Of a stretch of 64,000 nucleotides of DNA, positions 34,871 to 48,456 are shown piece after piece (position 1 is the stretch's first letter; every line of letters starts with the position of its first letter). Origin of the DNA: Sphingomonas arvum (lineage in GTDB: Bacteria > Pseudomonadota > Alphaproteobacteria > Sphingomonadales > Sphingomonadaceae); assembly GCF_026013565.1 (NCBI RefSeq), contig NZ_JAPDOB010000002.1, positions 248,001-312,000 on the forward strand, given 5' to 3'. The notes under the pieces are model-generated. The model was not told the DNA's origin. It saw only the letters and a list, made by a program, of their open reading frames with translations, and did no database searches. Position numbers and translations under genes: made by a program.

Positions 34871-37141
34871 TCACTCCGTTCCACTGGGCAGGACGAAGCT
34901 GATCGTCGCGCCAACGTCCACCTGACCTTCTGCCCAGACCCGACCACCATGACGTTCGACGATGCGCCGCACGTTGGCGAGGCCAATACCCGTGCCTTCG
35001 AACTCCTCGACCCGGTGCAGTCGCTGAAAGACGCCGAATAGCTTGGACACGTAGGCGCCGTCAAAGCCGACGCCATTGTCCCGCACGAAATAGCTGTTCT
35101 CACCCTGGCCGGGCTCGCACCCGATCTCGATCACCGCCGCGTTACGGTCGCGCGTGAACTTAATGGCGTTGGAGATGAGGTTTTGCAGAACCAGGCGGAT
35201 CATCGTCAGGTCGCCGCGCGCCGGAGCAAGTTCGCCGAGCTTCCATTCGATAGTTCGCGCGCCGATCTCCATGTCCAGCTTGCGGATGACCTCCGCCGTC
35301 AGTGCGTTCATGTCGACGGAGACCGGCAACATGCTGGCCCGCCCCATCTGTGAATAACTGAGCAGGTTGTCGACCAGGGTGCCGGCGGAGATGGCCGACT
35401 CGATGATCGTGTCGACATAACGGTGGCCCCGCTCGGTCAGCGTCGGACCTTCGTTGTTCTTCAAGAGCTGCGAATAACCGACGATGTGGCGGAACGGCGC
35501 GCGTAGATCGTGGCTGACCGAGTAGCTGAACGCCTCCAGCTCCTTGTTGATCGCGACCAGCCGCTCGGACAGTCCGGCCATCTCCTCCGCGCGGCGCAGC
35601 ACGATGTCGACGATGGCGGTGCGCAGTTCGGTCGCGGCCTCGACTTCGGTCTCGTGCCAGGGAGCGGAGCGAAGGCTGACGGTTTCTTTCCATACCTCGA
35701 ACGACGTGCGCGGATGCAGCTTAAGGCCGTCCGGCTCCACCTCGGCCCGCTTGCGCGGGTCGCCGCCCCAGCTCACCGTTCGGATCACCTCGGGCCGGAA
35801 CCAGATGACGTAGCTGTCGTGGACCTGCGAGATGGCGATCGCCAGCAATCCGCTGGCATGATCCTTGAGCGCCTCGGCGCCCGGCATTGCAGCGGCCAGG
35901 TTGTCGGTCGTGAACACGTCGTCGTCATGGCGCTGCTCGGCAAGCCAGGAGATGATGCGGTCGACGGCCGCCGGCTCGGGGGTGTCGCCGATCAGGGCGG
36001 AGGTGCCACCGAACACCACGGCCGCGCCGGCCGCGTTGGTCAGGGCGAGCAGGTCCTCGCCATGTTTGATCAGGCCATCGAGGAAATGGTCCTCGGCCGC
36101 CATGTGGCCGAGCAGGCGGGCGCTGATGGTGCGGCGGGCGTGGCGCTGTTCTGCAATGCTGGCATGTTCCTTGGCGGCCAGCTGCAGCGAGAGAATCTGC
36201 CCGATGAAGTCACAGGCGGTGCGCACATGGTAGGGCACGCGGTGCGGCGCGGCGTTGTGGCACGAGATAAGCCCCCAGAGCCGACCGTCGCGCAACAGCG
36301 AGATCGACATGGAAGCATGGGTGCCCATGTTGCGCATATATTGCAGGTGCACGGGCGAGACGCTGCGCAGGACGGACAGGCTGAGGTTCACGGGCGCCCG
36401 GGAGGATGGGTCCAGCGCCGGCTCGATCGCGACTGGCACATAGTTGGCGTCGGCGATGAGGCGCAGGCGATTAAGCCGGTACAGCTCGCGGGCCTGGGCC
36501 GGAATGTCGGAGGCCGGGAATCGAAGGTCGAGGTAGGACGGCAGGGCTTCGTTGCGGTCCTCGGCGATCACCGTGCCGTTCCAATCCTCATCGAAGCGGT
36601 AGACGAGCGCTCGGTCGAGGCCCGTAATCCTCCGCACCTCCCGCGCGGCCATGTCGGCGAGCTGCTGCACGGACGACACCGCCTGCAGGCTGTCCAGAAA
36701 CTCGCGGACATGCGGGTAGAGATCCTCGAACGAGCCGGGCTCGTCGGCAACCGTTTCCTCGAACTCAAGGATGATGCGCTCGGCCGAGCGGTGCGCAATG
36801 GCGTGGTAGGAGCGCCAGCCGCCATCGTGCGCGAAGCGGACGGTGCCGAGATGCGTCACCCCCGGCGCGAGGGTGGCGGCCTCGACCTGCTCGACGGCCG
36901 CGAACACGCTCGGCGGCAGCACGTCGGCCAGGGTGGCGCCGACCACGGAACCGGCGGAGCGCAGGATCGCGTCCGTACCGTTGGCGGCCTGGAGGATGCG
37001 CAGGGTTCCCGGCTCCAGCACCAGCAGTGCGCCATAGGGCTGGATGTTGCCCGGGATGTGGATCGGTTCGCGGTCGCAGGTGGTCAGGTCCAGCGAACCG
37101 CCGTTGCCGCTGGGCGCGCTGTCGAGAGCAGTCTGGGTCAA
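34871..37141 (-). CDS. bphP: Bacteriophytochrome sensor histidine kinase
   Basis: A 756-residue phytochrome with PAS-GAF-PHY-HisKA-HATPase order. Cys22 in 'LTTCDREPIHIPGNIQPYG' is the biliverdin-attachment Cys. In the GAF domain 'FPASDIP' (209-214), His265 in 'SPVHLQYMRNMG' and His295 in 'CHNAAPHRVP' match the chromophore-pocket residues at constant spacing. PHY has the tongue motif 'PRTSF' (~478). HisKA His544 is in 'YSVSHDLRAPF', and HATPase has 'NLISNAIKFT' and 'DNGVGFDGAYV'. An unusual TTG (37141) fits the family start; longer starts would run into the upstream gene. The IQPHG His is Tyr here. No heme oxygenase gene is adjacent. Confidence 0.93.
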   Translation of the reverse strand: MTQTALDSAPSGNGGSLDLTTCDREPIHIPGNIQPYGALLVLEPGTLRILQAANGTDAILRSAGSVVGATLADVLPPSVFAAVEQVEAATLAPGVTHLGTVRFAHDGGWRSYHAIAHRSAERIILEFEETVADEPGSFEDLYPHVREFLDSLQAVSSVQQLADMAAREVRRITGLDRALVYRFDEDWNGTVIAEDRNEALPSYLDLRFPASDIPAQARELYRLNRLRLIADANYVPVAIEPALDPSSRAPVNLSLSVLRSVSPVHLQYMRNMGTHASMSISLLRDGRLWGLISCHNAAPHRVPYHVRTACDFIGQILSLQLAAKEHASIAEQRHARRTISARLLGHMAAEDHFLDGLIKHGEDLLALTNAAGAAVVFGGTSALIGDTPEPAAVDRIISWLAEQRHDDDVFTTDNLAAAMPGAEALKDHASGLLAIAISQVHDSYVIWFRPEVIRTVSWGGDPRKRAEVEPDGLKLHPRTSFEVWKETVSLRSAPWHETEVEAATELRTAIVDIVLRRAEEMAGLSERLVAINKELEAFSYSVSHDLRAPFRHIVGYSQLLKNNEGPTLTERGHRYVDTIIESAISAGTLVDNLLSYSQMGRASMLPVSVDMNALTAEVIRKLDMEIGARTIEWKLGELAPARGDLTMIRLVLQNLISNAIKFTRDRNAAVIEIGCEPGQGENSYFVRDNGVGFDGAYVSKLFGVFQRLHRVEEFEGTGIGLANVRRIVERHGGRVWAEGQVDVGATISFVLPSGTE

Positions 37142-37169
37142 GGTTCCAATTCCATGAGGTCCGGCCGAC

Positions 37170-39218
37170 TCATTTCGCGGCGGGGCGGCAGCTGCGCACG
37201 GTGCGGGCAAGGGCCGAGGCGAGGTCGGGTAGGGTAAACGGCTTGCTGAGGATGGCCACGTTGGCCGGGCGCTCGCCAATCTCGTCGGCATCGGCATAAC
37301 CGGTGATGAGCAGCGCTGGCAGGTCCGGGCGCCGCTCGCGGGCTGCGCCGACGATGTCGGTCCCGCTCAGGTGCGGCATCGCATAGTCGCTGAGCAGCAG
37401 ATCGATGTCGTCGCCATCCTCCTTCAGCAGCTCGAGGGCATCTGCTCCCGACGGCGCTTCGATGACTTGGTGGCCGAGTTCCCGCAGCACGGCGGCGGTG
37501 GTCACACGCACCTCGGGGTGGTCGTCAACCAGCAGGATGGTGAGCGGCGGCACATCGGGCGCCTCGATGGCCTGGGCGTCGGGCTCCGCGCGCTGCTCGC
37601 CGGCCGTGGCTTCCGGCAGCCAGATGGTGGCGCGGGTGCCCTCACCAGGCGTGCTGTCCAGCTGCAGCGTGCCGCCCGACTGCCGGGCGAAGCCATAGAC
37701 CATGCTGAGGCCAAGGCCGGTGCCCTTGCCGACGGGTTTGGTGGTGAAGAAGGGCTCCAGCACCTTTTCCATGATCTCGGGCGGAATGCCGGAGCCCTGG
37801 TCGGCGACCTCCAAGGCGGCATAGCGGCCGGGCGCGAGTTCCAGCCTGTTGCCGCTTTCCACCAGCCGGCTGCTCGCCGTGGTGGTGATGGTGCCGCCAT
37901 CGGGCATGGAGTCGCGGGCGTTGATTATGAGGTTCATCAGCGCCAGTTCCAGCTGCGACCGATCGGCGAACGCGCGCCATTCGTAGTCGGGCAGCTGCCA
38001 TTGCAGCTCCACCAGCCCGCCGAGGGTGTGGCTGAGCAGGTCGTGGACCCCCTTGTGCAACGCGGCCAGGTCCACCGGCGCGGGCTGCAGCTGCTGGCGG
38101 CGCGCGAAGGCCAGCAGGCGACCGACCAACTCGGTGCCCTGGTCGGCCGCGCGTCGGGTCATGCCGAGGATCTTGCGATGTTCGTCCGCCAGGTCGGCGC
38201 GGCGTTCGATCAGCCCGATGCCGCCCAGCACGGCCGCGAGCAGGTTGTTGAAGTCGTGCGCTATGCCGCCAGTCAGCTTGCCGATCGCGTCCATCTTTTG
38301 TGCGTGGACCAGCTGGCTTTCCAGCGTGCGGCGCTCCGTCACGTCGGTCAGGGTGCCGGCATATTCCACCGGGCCGCCGGCAGCGTCCTTCAGCAACACG
38401 GCCTGATCGTGAAAGTGCTTGTAGCTGCCGTCGGCGCAGCGCCAGCGGTATTCGACCGATAGCTTTCCGGTACTCGCCCGCTCGTCGAGCGCGCGCAGGA
38501 CGCGGTCGCGATCCTCTTCGTGCAGGCGGGACGCCCACAGGGTCGGATTTTCCATCACGTGGGCGAACGCGTAGCCCGTAATCCCTTCGAAATCGCCGCT
38601 GACGAACGTGGGGCAGCGGGGGTCGCAGGCCAGCGGCTCAAGGTAGAGCAAGATGGGCAACGATTGGATGATCGCCGCCTGCCGCTGCTCGGCCCGGCGC
38701 AGTTCCTGCTCGGCGCGGAGCAATTCGGCGTTGGCGCGCAGGTTCGCGTCCAGCAAAGCCTGCTCGTGCCGGGCCTTGCGTTCGATCTCGCGGGTCTTGG
38801 CGAACAGGTCCGCGAACACTGCCACCTTGGACCGCAGCACGACTGGATCGACCGGCTTGAACACATAGTCGACCGCGCCCATCGAATAGCCGCGGATCAG
38901 GTGCTCCGTCTCCTTGTTGACGGCCGACAGGAATACGATCGGAATGCGCTTGGTCTGCTCACGGCTGCGGATGATCCCCGCCGTTTCGTAGCCGTCCATG
39001 CCCGGCATATAGACGTCGAGCAGGATGACGGCGAAGTCACCCTTGAGCAGCTGCCGCAGAGCTTCCTCGCCGGAGCGGGCGACGACGACCTCGCCAATGT
39101 CCTCCAGCACCGTCTCGATGGCGAGGAGGTTGCGCTCGTCATCGTCGACCACGAGCACCCGCGCGCGCTCGGCGGCACCGTCGCGATCGGACGGGATCAG
39201 TGGGGTGGACAGGTTCAC
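37170..39218 (-). CDS. Hybrid histidine kinase REC-PAS-HisKA-HATPase-REC
   Basis: A 682-residue soluble hybrid. The first receiver (about 18-135) has '[20 protein letters not shown]', Asp in '[18 protein letters not shown]' and Lys in 'DYVFKPVDP'. A coiled linker '[14 protein letters not shown]' follows. A PAS domain (~205-300) includes '[20 protein letters not shown]'. The HisKA His is in '[18 protein letters not shown]', and HATPase has '[10 protein letters not shown]', '[10 protein letters not shown]' and '[12 protein letters not shown]'. The second receiver has '[15 protein letters not shown]'. It sits 2 nt after the giant HAMP kinase and just before bphP. It shares domain order with the 32.4-34.4 kb hybrid, so the two may be distant paralogues. 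Confidence 0.93.
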   Translation of the reverse strand: MNLSTPLIPSDRDGAAERARVLVVDDDERNLLAIETVLEDIGEVVVARSGEEALRQLLKGDFAVILLDVYMPGMDGYETAGIIRSREQTKRIPIVFLSAVNKETEHLIRGYSMGAVDYVFKPVDPVVLRSKVAVFADLFAKTREIERKARHEQALLDANLRANAELLRAEQELRRAEQRQAAIIQSLPILLYLEPLACDPRCPTFVSGDFEGITGYAFAHVMENPTLWASRLHEEDRDRVLRALDERASTGKLSVEYRWRCADGSYKHFHDQAVLLKDAAGGPVEYAGTLTDVTERRTLESQLVHAQKMDAIGKLTGGIAHDFNNLLAAVLGGIGLIERRADLADEHRKILGMTRRAADQGTELVGRLLAFARRQQLQPAPVDLAALHKGVHDLLSHTLGGLVELQWQLPDYEWRAFADRSQLELALMNLIINARDSMPDGGTITTTASSRLVESGNRLELAPGRYAALEVADQGSGIPPEIMEKVLEPFFTTKPVGKGTGLGLSMVYGFARQSGGTLQLDSTPGEGTRATIWLPEATAGEQRAEPDAQAIEAPDVPPLTILLVDDHPEVRVTTAAVLRELGHQVIEAPSGADALELLKEDGDDIDLLLSDYAMPHLSGTDIVGAARERRPDLPALLITGYADADEIGERPANVAILSKPFTLPDLASALARTVRSCRPAAK

Positions 39219-39220
39219 GA

Positions 39221-44593
<5,373 letters not shown>

Positions 44594-44764
44594 TTATCTC
44601 TCCGTGTTCGCTTCTCCCCCCGCCCGGTTGAGGCAGCCCCCCGGCTGCCGAGCTGTCTTGAATGAAAGGGCTTTCCTTTACACGCGGTGAAAATCAAGTC
44701 CTCTGTCGTCTGCTCGACCAACGGGGTTGTGCCGTTTCGACTCAGGCTGCTAGCCGGACGGGCG

Positions 44765-45133
44765 ATGATACGCCCCGAGGAGATCACCAGTTTTGTCTCT
44801 GGCAGCTTCCGTTCGGTATGGGCGCTGGAGCTGCTGCTGCTGCTGAAGCGCCAGCCAGGGCAGCATGCCGTTACGGAGCTTGTAGGCATGCTGCGCGCGA
44901 GCGACCTGGTTGTCCGACAAGCGCTCCACGACCTGATCGCGGCGGGGCTGGTGGCGGTGGACGAGGCGGGGCGGGCCAACTTCGCGCCGGCGTCTGCCGA
45001 CCTCGCGGCGCTCGCCGACGGCGCGCAGGAGCTGTACGCGCGCCGGCCGGACGCCGTCCGCCGGCTGATCGTGTCTGGCCAGGCGCGCGGCCTGACCGCA
45101 TTCGCCGATGCCTTCCGGTTGAGAAAGGACTGA
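44765..45133 (+). CDS. Small winged-helix-like regulator
   Basis: A 122-residue protein starting MIRPEEITSFVSGSFRSVWALELLLLLKRQPGQ. A helix-turn-helix/winged-helix core follows ('AVTELVGMLRASDLVVRQALHDLIAAGLVAVDEAGRANF'), with a Leu-rich N-terminal helix and a C-terminal helical part 'RRLIVSGQARGLTAFADAF'. A longer start 26 codons upstream is possible but gives a non-family N-terminus. It is the first gene of a set transcribed divergently from the HAMP-array kinase (171 nt between starts), followed 2 nt later by a membrane protein gene. It may control that set or the signalling operon. The ligand is unknown. Confidence 0.7.
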   Translation: MIRPEEITSFVSGSFRSVWALELLLLLKRQPGQHAVTELVGMLRASDLVVRQALHDLIAAGLVAVDEAGRANFAPASADLAALADGAQELYARRPDAVRRLIVSGQARGLTAFADAFRLRKD

Positions 45134-45135
45134 CC

Positions 45136-45411
45136 ATGCAGCCGATCTTCGCCGCCGCCGTCTACCTGCTTTGCTTTGGTACCAGCAGCGCCTGTGCCGT
45201 CCTGCTTGCCCGAGGCTATGCGCGCAGCGGGGCGCGGCTGCTGCTATGGAGCGCGATCTGCTTCGCTTTTCTCGGCCTTAACAATTTGCTGCTGGTGGTG
45301 GACCTGCTGGTGTGGCCGCAGCTGGACCTACGCTCGTGGCGGCTGGTGCTGTCACTGGTCGGCATGGGAGTGCTGCTGTTTGGATTCATCTGGGACCAGG
45401 AAGAGGCATGA
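45136..45411 (+). CDS. Small membrane protein (DUF5985-like), copy 1
   Basis: A 91-residue protein that is almost entirely hydrophobic, with three probable helices: 'IFAAAVYLLCFGTSSACAVLLARGY', 'LLLWSAICFAFLGLNNLLLVVDLLVW' and 'LVLSLVGMGVLLFGFIW'. The pattern 'LC---S--CA-LL-R-Y-RS--RLLLWSA-CF--L---N' matches what I recall of DUF5985. It starts 2 nt after the winged-helix gene stop, and its own stop overlaps the next gene start (ATGA). Function unknown; it probably partners the following small protein in the inner membrane. Confidence 0.7.
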   Translation: MQPIFAAAVYLLCFGTSSACAVLLARGYARSGARLLLWSAICFAFLGLNNLLLVVDLLVWPQLDLRSWRLVLSLVGMGVLLFGFIWDQEEA

Positions 45412-45674
45412 CCCTGTACGATTTCCTGTCGGGCATGCTGGTCGCGGCCTTCCTGGTCGCCGCGTTGTTCTTTCTGCGCTTCTGGCGACGGACCGGCGAC
45501 CCTTTGTTCCGCTCCTTCGCTGCCGCCTTCCTGCTGCTGGGCGTCGGGCAAACCCTGCTGGCGCTCTGTGGACTGCCGATCGAGGAGCGGAGCTGGATCT
45601 ACCTCATCAGGCTGACAGCGTTTCTGCTGATCCTGGCCGCCGTCTTCCGTAAGAACCGGTCGGCCGTGGGCTAG
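45408..45674 (+). CDS. Small membrane protein (DUF5985-like), copy 2
   Basis: An 88-residue protein with three hydrophobic helices: 'DFLSGMLVAAFLVAALFFLRFW', 'SFAAAFLLLGVGQTLLAL' and 'YLIRLTAFLLILAAVFR'. The arrangement 'FF-RFWR-TGD-LF--FA-AF-LL' is the second common form of the DUF5985 family. It overlaps copy 1 by four bases (ATGA), so the two are translated together and are probably a hetero-oligomeric pair. A channel-like gene follows after 12 nt. No function is known. Confidence 0.7.
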   Translation: MTLYDFLSGMLVAAFLVAALFFLRFWRRTGDPLFRSFAAAFLLLGVGQTLLALCGLPIEERSWIYLIRLTAFLLILAAVFRKNRSAVG

Positions 45675-45686
45675 GACAGCAGCCGC

Positions 45687-46112
45687 GTGTTGCGTGAACT
45701 GATCGTCTCCACGGTGATGGTGGTGCTGACCGTGCTGGTGCACGGCGGCGGGTTGGTAGTGCTCGGCCGCCTGCTCGGGCTGGAGAAGCGGCGGGAGAAT
45801 GCCGAGCATCTGCATCCGGCCTCGATGCGAAGCCTGGGGATGGTGCTGTTCACGGTGCTGGCGCTGATCGGCCTGCATGGGATCGAGATCTGGCTGTACG
45901 GCCTGTTGTACCTCGCCGTCGGCGCCATCCACGATTTGCGCGAGGCGGTCTATTTCTCGACCATCACCTATGGTGCGATCGGCTACAGCGACGCCGTCAT
46001 GGCCGAGCGATGGCGGCTGGTGTCAGCGATCGAAGGGATCAACGGCATCCTGATGATAGGCTGGTCGACGGCGCTGCTGATCAGGGTAGTTGGTCTGCTG
46101 CGGCGGGTCTGA
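45687..46112 (+). CDS. Two-TM ion-channel-like protein with GYSD filter
   Basis: A 141-residue membrane protein with GTG start. It has helices at about 8-28, 48-75 and 115-135 and a pore-helix-like segment 'LREAVYFSTITYGAIGYSD' (84-102). This resembles the potassium-channel pore 'F--T-TTVGYGD', but the filter reads GYSD instead of GYGD, so the selectivity may differ. The family is usually labelled 'ion channel' or 'potassium channel family'. It follows the two small membrane proteins on the same strand and is convergent with the tRNA-Phe gene. A link to osmotic signalling by the neighbouring HAMP kinase is a guess. Confidence 0.65.
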   Translation: MLRELIVSTVMVVLTVLVHGGGLVVLGRLLGLEKRRENAEHLHPASMRSLGMVLFTVLALIGLHGIEIWLYGLLYLAVGAIHDLREAVYFSTITYGAIGYSDAVMAERWRLVSAIEGINGILMIGWSTALLIRVVGLLRRV

Positions 46113-46119
46113 AGCGAGG

Positions 46120-46195
46120 TGGTGCCCAGGGACGGGATCGAACCGCCGACACTGCGATTTTCAGTCGCATGCTCTACCAACTGAGCTACCTGGGC
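46120..46195 (-). tRNA. tRNA-Phe (GAA)
   Basis: A 76-nt cloverleaf on the minus strand with an encoded CCA end. The acceptor stem is GCCCAGG paired with CCTGGGC, followed by A and CCA. The D arm contains AGCTCAGTTGGTAGAGC, and the anticodon loop CTGAAAA carries anticodon GAA for phenylalanine. The T arm contains GGTTCGATCC. It lies 43 nt after yacG and may be the last member of that transcript. No integrase or repeat flanks it. Confidence 0.97.
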
Positions 46196-46238
46196 CCACG
46201 GGCGCGATGAAGGACCACCGCGCGAGGCGAGCGGCTCC

Positions 46239-46415
46239 CTAGCCGTGCCCCCCGTCGCTGTCCAGCCCGGGATCGGCCGGCGGACCGGGAATGCGATAAC
46301 CCTCGCCAAGCCATTGCAGCAGGTCGCGGTCCTTGCACCCGCGGCTGCAGAACGGGGCATGGTCGGGCGCGACCGGGCGGTCGCACAGCGGGCAGGTCTT
46401 AGCTGGGCTCGGCAT
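46239..46415 (-). CDS. yacG: DNA gyrase inhibitor YacG-like zinc protein
   Basis: A 58-residue protein with a zinc ribbon: Cys8 and Cys11 in 'CPLCDRPV', Cys23 and Cys27 in 'FCSRGCKDRDLLQWL'. The tail 'GEGYRIPGPPADP' is the normal end of YacG. E. coli YacG binds GyrB and inhibits DNA binding by gyrase. The start ATG (46415) overlaps the end of the RNase E/G-like gene by 17 nt. It is the penultimate element of the infA-maf-RNase-yacG-tRNA series. Confidence 0.9.
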   Translation of the reverse strand: MPSPAKTCPLCDRPVAPDHAPFCSRGCKDRDLLQWLGEGYRIPGPPADPGLDSDGGHG

Positions 46416-47340
46416 GGCCAGCGGAGATGGCAAGCCGCGGGTCGGACCGCAAGGCGACGGCACCGCCGACCTGACGAGCAAGCTGATCGGTCCAGTCGGG
46501 CTGTCGTTCCAGGGCGGCGATTACGGCCGGATGGGCGGCGAGCGTGAGGGCGCCGACGTGGGTACAGGCACGGCGCAGCAGGGCGCGAGCCTCGGCTGCG
46601 GCGCGATCGCCGGCGTATATCTCGGGAAGCGAGGCGTGGCGGCGTGGACGGACGATCTGGACAAAGCCGAAGCCGTTCACTGCCGTGCGCTCGAACGGCA
46701 CGCCGGCGAGAACGGCGTCGATTGCAGCCGCAGCCGCAGCCCGAGGAGCCTTGCCGTGGGTGGTGGGCAGGTCGATGCCGATCGAGCCGCCGACGCCAAA
46801 GCGGCGGATGGAGTGGGCAGCAGCCCTGGCGCCGGCCACGGCGAGCTCGTCGGGCGGGAGCGTGCCGTCTACGTCCAGCAGACACATCGCGGGGGTGAGT
46901 GACAGACGGAGCTGGCCGCCGCGGAAGTCGATCAGGCCGGTGGCGGCTTCGTCGAGCAGGTCGGACCAGCCCGCACGGTCGAGCTCGCCGATTGTGGCGG
47001 ATCGGGGGGAAGGATGCGGGGTGGGCGTTTCTGCGGCCGGGCGGGCGAGCGGGCGTTTCCACGGCTCGGTGCCAGGGATGGCCTCACGCACGATCTCCAG
47101 GCGAAGGAGGGCGCCCTCGGCCACGCCGGCGGGGCGATGGGGGAGGAGCAGTTCGGTGCTGTCCGGGGCCACCGCTAACGCGTTGCGGCCGTTCGTGCCG
47201 ACGGAAACCAGACGGGCGTCCACGATCGTCCCTGCGGGCAGGATGCCGTCCAGCAGAATGCGAGCCTCGATGATCTGGTCGGCTTCGAGCAGCGCGAAGC
47301 GGGTTTCCCCGATACCGCGCTCCACGACCCAGTCAGGCAA
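46399..47340 (-). CDS. Ribonuclease E/G-family protein, short form
   Basis: A 313-residue protein related to the catalytic core of RNase E/G. It has 'VVERGIGETRFALLEADQIIEARI' at the start and an S1-like part ('IVDARLVSVGTNGRNALAV'). The two catalytic aspartates are in 'MCLLDVDGTLPPDE' and 'GGSIGIDLPTTHGKAPRAA'. The zinc-link, arginine-rich tails and scaffold region of full RNase E are absent, as in the short alphaproteobacterial version next to yacG. Start is uncertain: TTG at 47340 overlaps the maf stop by 8 nt, and GTG at 47325 is an alternative. It probably processes or degrades RNA. In-vivo targets unknown. Confidence 0.82.
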   Translation of the reverse strand: MPDWVVERGIGETRFALLEADQIIEARILLDGILPAGTIVDARLVSVGTNGRNALAVAPDSTELLLPHRPAGVAEGALLRLEIVREAIPGTEPWKRPLARPAAETPTPHPSPRSATIGELDRAGWSDLLDEAATGLIDFRGGQLRLSLTPAMCLLDVDGTLPPDELAVAGARAAAHSIRRFGVGGSIGIDLPTTHGKAPRAAAAAAIDAVLAGVPFERTAVNGFGFVQIVRPRRHASLPEIYAGDRAAAEARALLRRACTHVGALTLAAHPAVIAALERQPDWTDQLARQVGGAVALRSDPRLAISAGHAEPS

Positions 47341-47905
47341 GGGGATAGCCCGCGGCCTTGAGCAGGTGCCGGGTCTCGGCCAGCGGCAAGCCGACCACGT
47401 TGGAATAGCTGCCGCCGATGTGGCGGACGTAGACCTCGCCATAGCCCTGCAGGGCGTAGCCCCCGGCCTTGCCGCGCCATTCGCCATGGCCGGCATAGTA
47501 GTCGATCTCCTCCGGAGAGAGCCGCTTCATGGCGATGGTGGTCTCGACCACCCGGGTGCGCAGCTTCTGTCCCGGCGCGGCCAGGGCGACGCCCGTCATC
47601 ACGCGGTGGCGGCGCCCGCTTAGGAGCGCCATGCAGGTACGCAGCGTGGCTTCGTCCTCGACCTTGGGGAGAATTCGGCGGCCGACCGCGACCACGGTGT
47701 CGGCGGCGAGGACCAGCGCCTCGGGCTCGCGCTCCGCCACCGCCGCCGCCTTCTCGCTGGCGAGGCGCAGGGCATGGTCTCGCGGAAGCTCGCCGCCGGG
47801 CACGCTCTCGTCGATGTCGGCGGGCAGCACGGCGTCGGGCGTGACGCCGATCCGGGCGAGCAAGTCCAGGCGGCGCGGGCTCGCCGAGGCGAGGATCAGC
47901 CGCAT
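47333..47905 (-). CDS. maf: Maf-like nucleoside triphosphate pyrophosphatase
   Basis: A 190-residue protein with the Maf signatures: 'LILASASPRRLDLLARIGVTPD' at the start, 'PRDHALRLASEKAAAV', the catalytic 'VLAADTVVAVGRRILPKVED', 'GRRHRVMTGVAL' and 'YAGHGEWRGKAGGYALQGYGEVYVRHIGGSYSNVVGLPL' in segments. Maf/YhdE enzymes hydrolyse dTTP, UTP or modified nucleotides to the monophosphates. It lies 9 nt after infA and overlaps the RNase E/G-like gene by 8 nt. This infA-maf-rng-yacG order is common in alphaproteobacteria. Confidence 0.95.
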   Translation of the reverse strand: MRLILASASPRRLDLLARIGVTPDAVLPADIDESVPGGELPRDHALRLASEKAAAVAEREPEALVLAADTVVAVGRRILPKVEDEATLRTCMALLSGRRHRVMTGVALAAPGQKLRTRVVETTIAMKRLSPEEIDYYAGHGEWRGKAGGYALQGYGEVYVRHIGGSYSNVVGLPLAETRHLLKAAGYPLA

Positions 47906-47914
47906 GGGGCTGCC

Positions 47915-48166
47915 TTAGCCGTTGTAGCCGGGCGGTCCTGCGCGGCCGGGCATGAAGCGGTAGGTGATGCGACCCTTGGTCAGGTCGTAGGGCGTCAGTT
48001 CCACCAGCACTTCGTCGCCGGTGAGGACGCGGATGCGGTTCTTGCGCATCTTGCCGGCGGTGTGGCCGAGGATCTCATGGCCGTTCTCGAGCTCGACGCG
48101 GAACATGGCATTGGGCAGCAGTTCCACCACGCGTCCGCGCATTTCGAGAAGTTCTTCCTTGGCCAT
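47915..48166 (-). CDS. infA: Translation initiation factor IF-1
   Basis: An 83-residue protein with the whole IF-1 OB fold: '[20 protein letters not shown]', '[32 protein letters not shown]' and '[17 protein letters not shown]'. It binds the A site of the 30S subunit with IF-2 and IF-3. The ATG at 48166 matches the family start. A C-terminal extension of about 11 residues ([11 protein letters not shown]) is longer than the 72-residue E. coli protein and is typical of sphingomonads. It heads the infA-maf-RNase-yacG series. Confidence 0.97.
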   Translation of the reverse strand: MAKEELLEMRGRVVELLPNAMFRVELENGHEILGHTAGKMRKNRIRVLTGDEVLVELTPYDLTKGRITYRFMPGRAGPPGYNG

Positions 48167-48454
48167 GCAATTCCTTGTGCTCAAGCGGATTGAAGTCGCG
48201 GCCCCTTAGCGGGAGGGCGACGAAAAGGGAAGGCGGGCGGCAGCTTGCTACTAGCTTCGGCGGTTCCGAAGAGAACGAAGGCATCACCACCGTGATGCGC
48301 TTCGGGTCACCCTTGGGACGTTTCGCACGCCCCATGTGGCCTCTGGTTCAACATTTTGAAAGAGCCCGAGTACGCAAGATCGCCAGAGGAGAGCAGGCGA
48401 AATCCTGTTGCTCAAGGCGTTCGGTGAATGTCCGCTCTGGGTGGATAGCGGACG
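48167..48454. other. Low-GC-like intergenic stretch upstream of infA
   Basis: This ~290-nt stretch holds no frame I would call a gene. It should contain the infA promoter on the minus strand, but I cannot pick out a convincing -35/-10 pair. Its right end holds one copy of the palindromic GTCCGC repeat. A minus-strand frame reading into infA (beginning MGRAKRPKGDP) has poor codon character and is not called. Confidence 0.4.
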
Positions 48455-48456
48455 TT
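48427..48456. repeat. Palindromic repeat, copy 1 (AATGTCCGCT...AGCGGACGTT)
   Basis: AATGTCCGCT (48427-48436) and AGCGGACGTT (48447-48456) are inverted copies matching at 9 of 10 positions, with TCTGGGTGGAT-like sequence between them. It overlaps the end of the small membrane ORF at 48455. The same element recurs at 48659 and 53619 and, in decayed form, near 54146. Confidence 0.7.

Noticed and set aside
35510-37237. A ~575-codon plus-strand frame opposite bphP
   Set aside because: It is antisense to the phytochrome, with no domain signature and biased composition.
46120-46195. tRNA-Phe as an integration site for a genomic island
   Set aside because: No integrase, no duplicated tRNA 3' end and no change in gene character on either side; neighbours are housekeeping genes.
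48075-48335. Minus-strand frame beginning MGRAKRPKGDPKRIT that runs into infA
   Set aside because: It overlaps infA in another frame, with no family resemblance and poor codon character.
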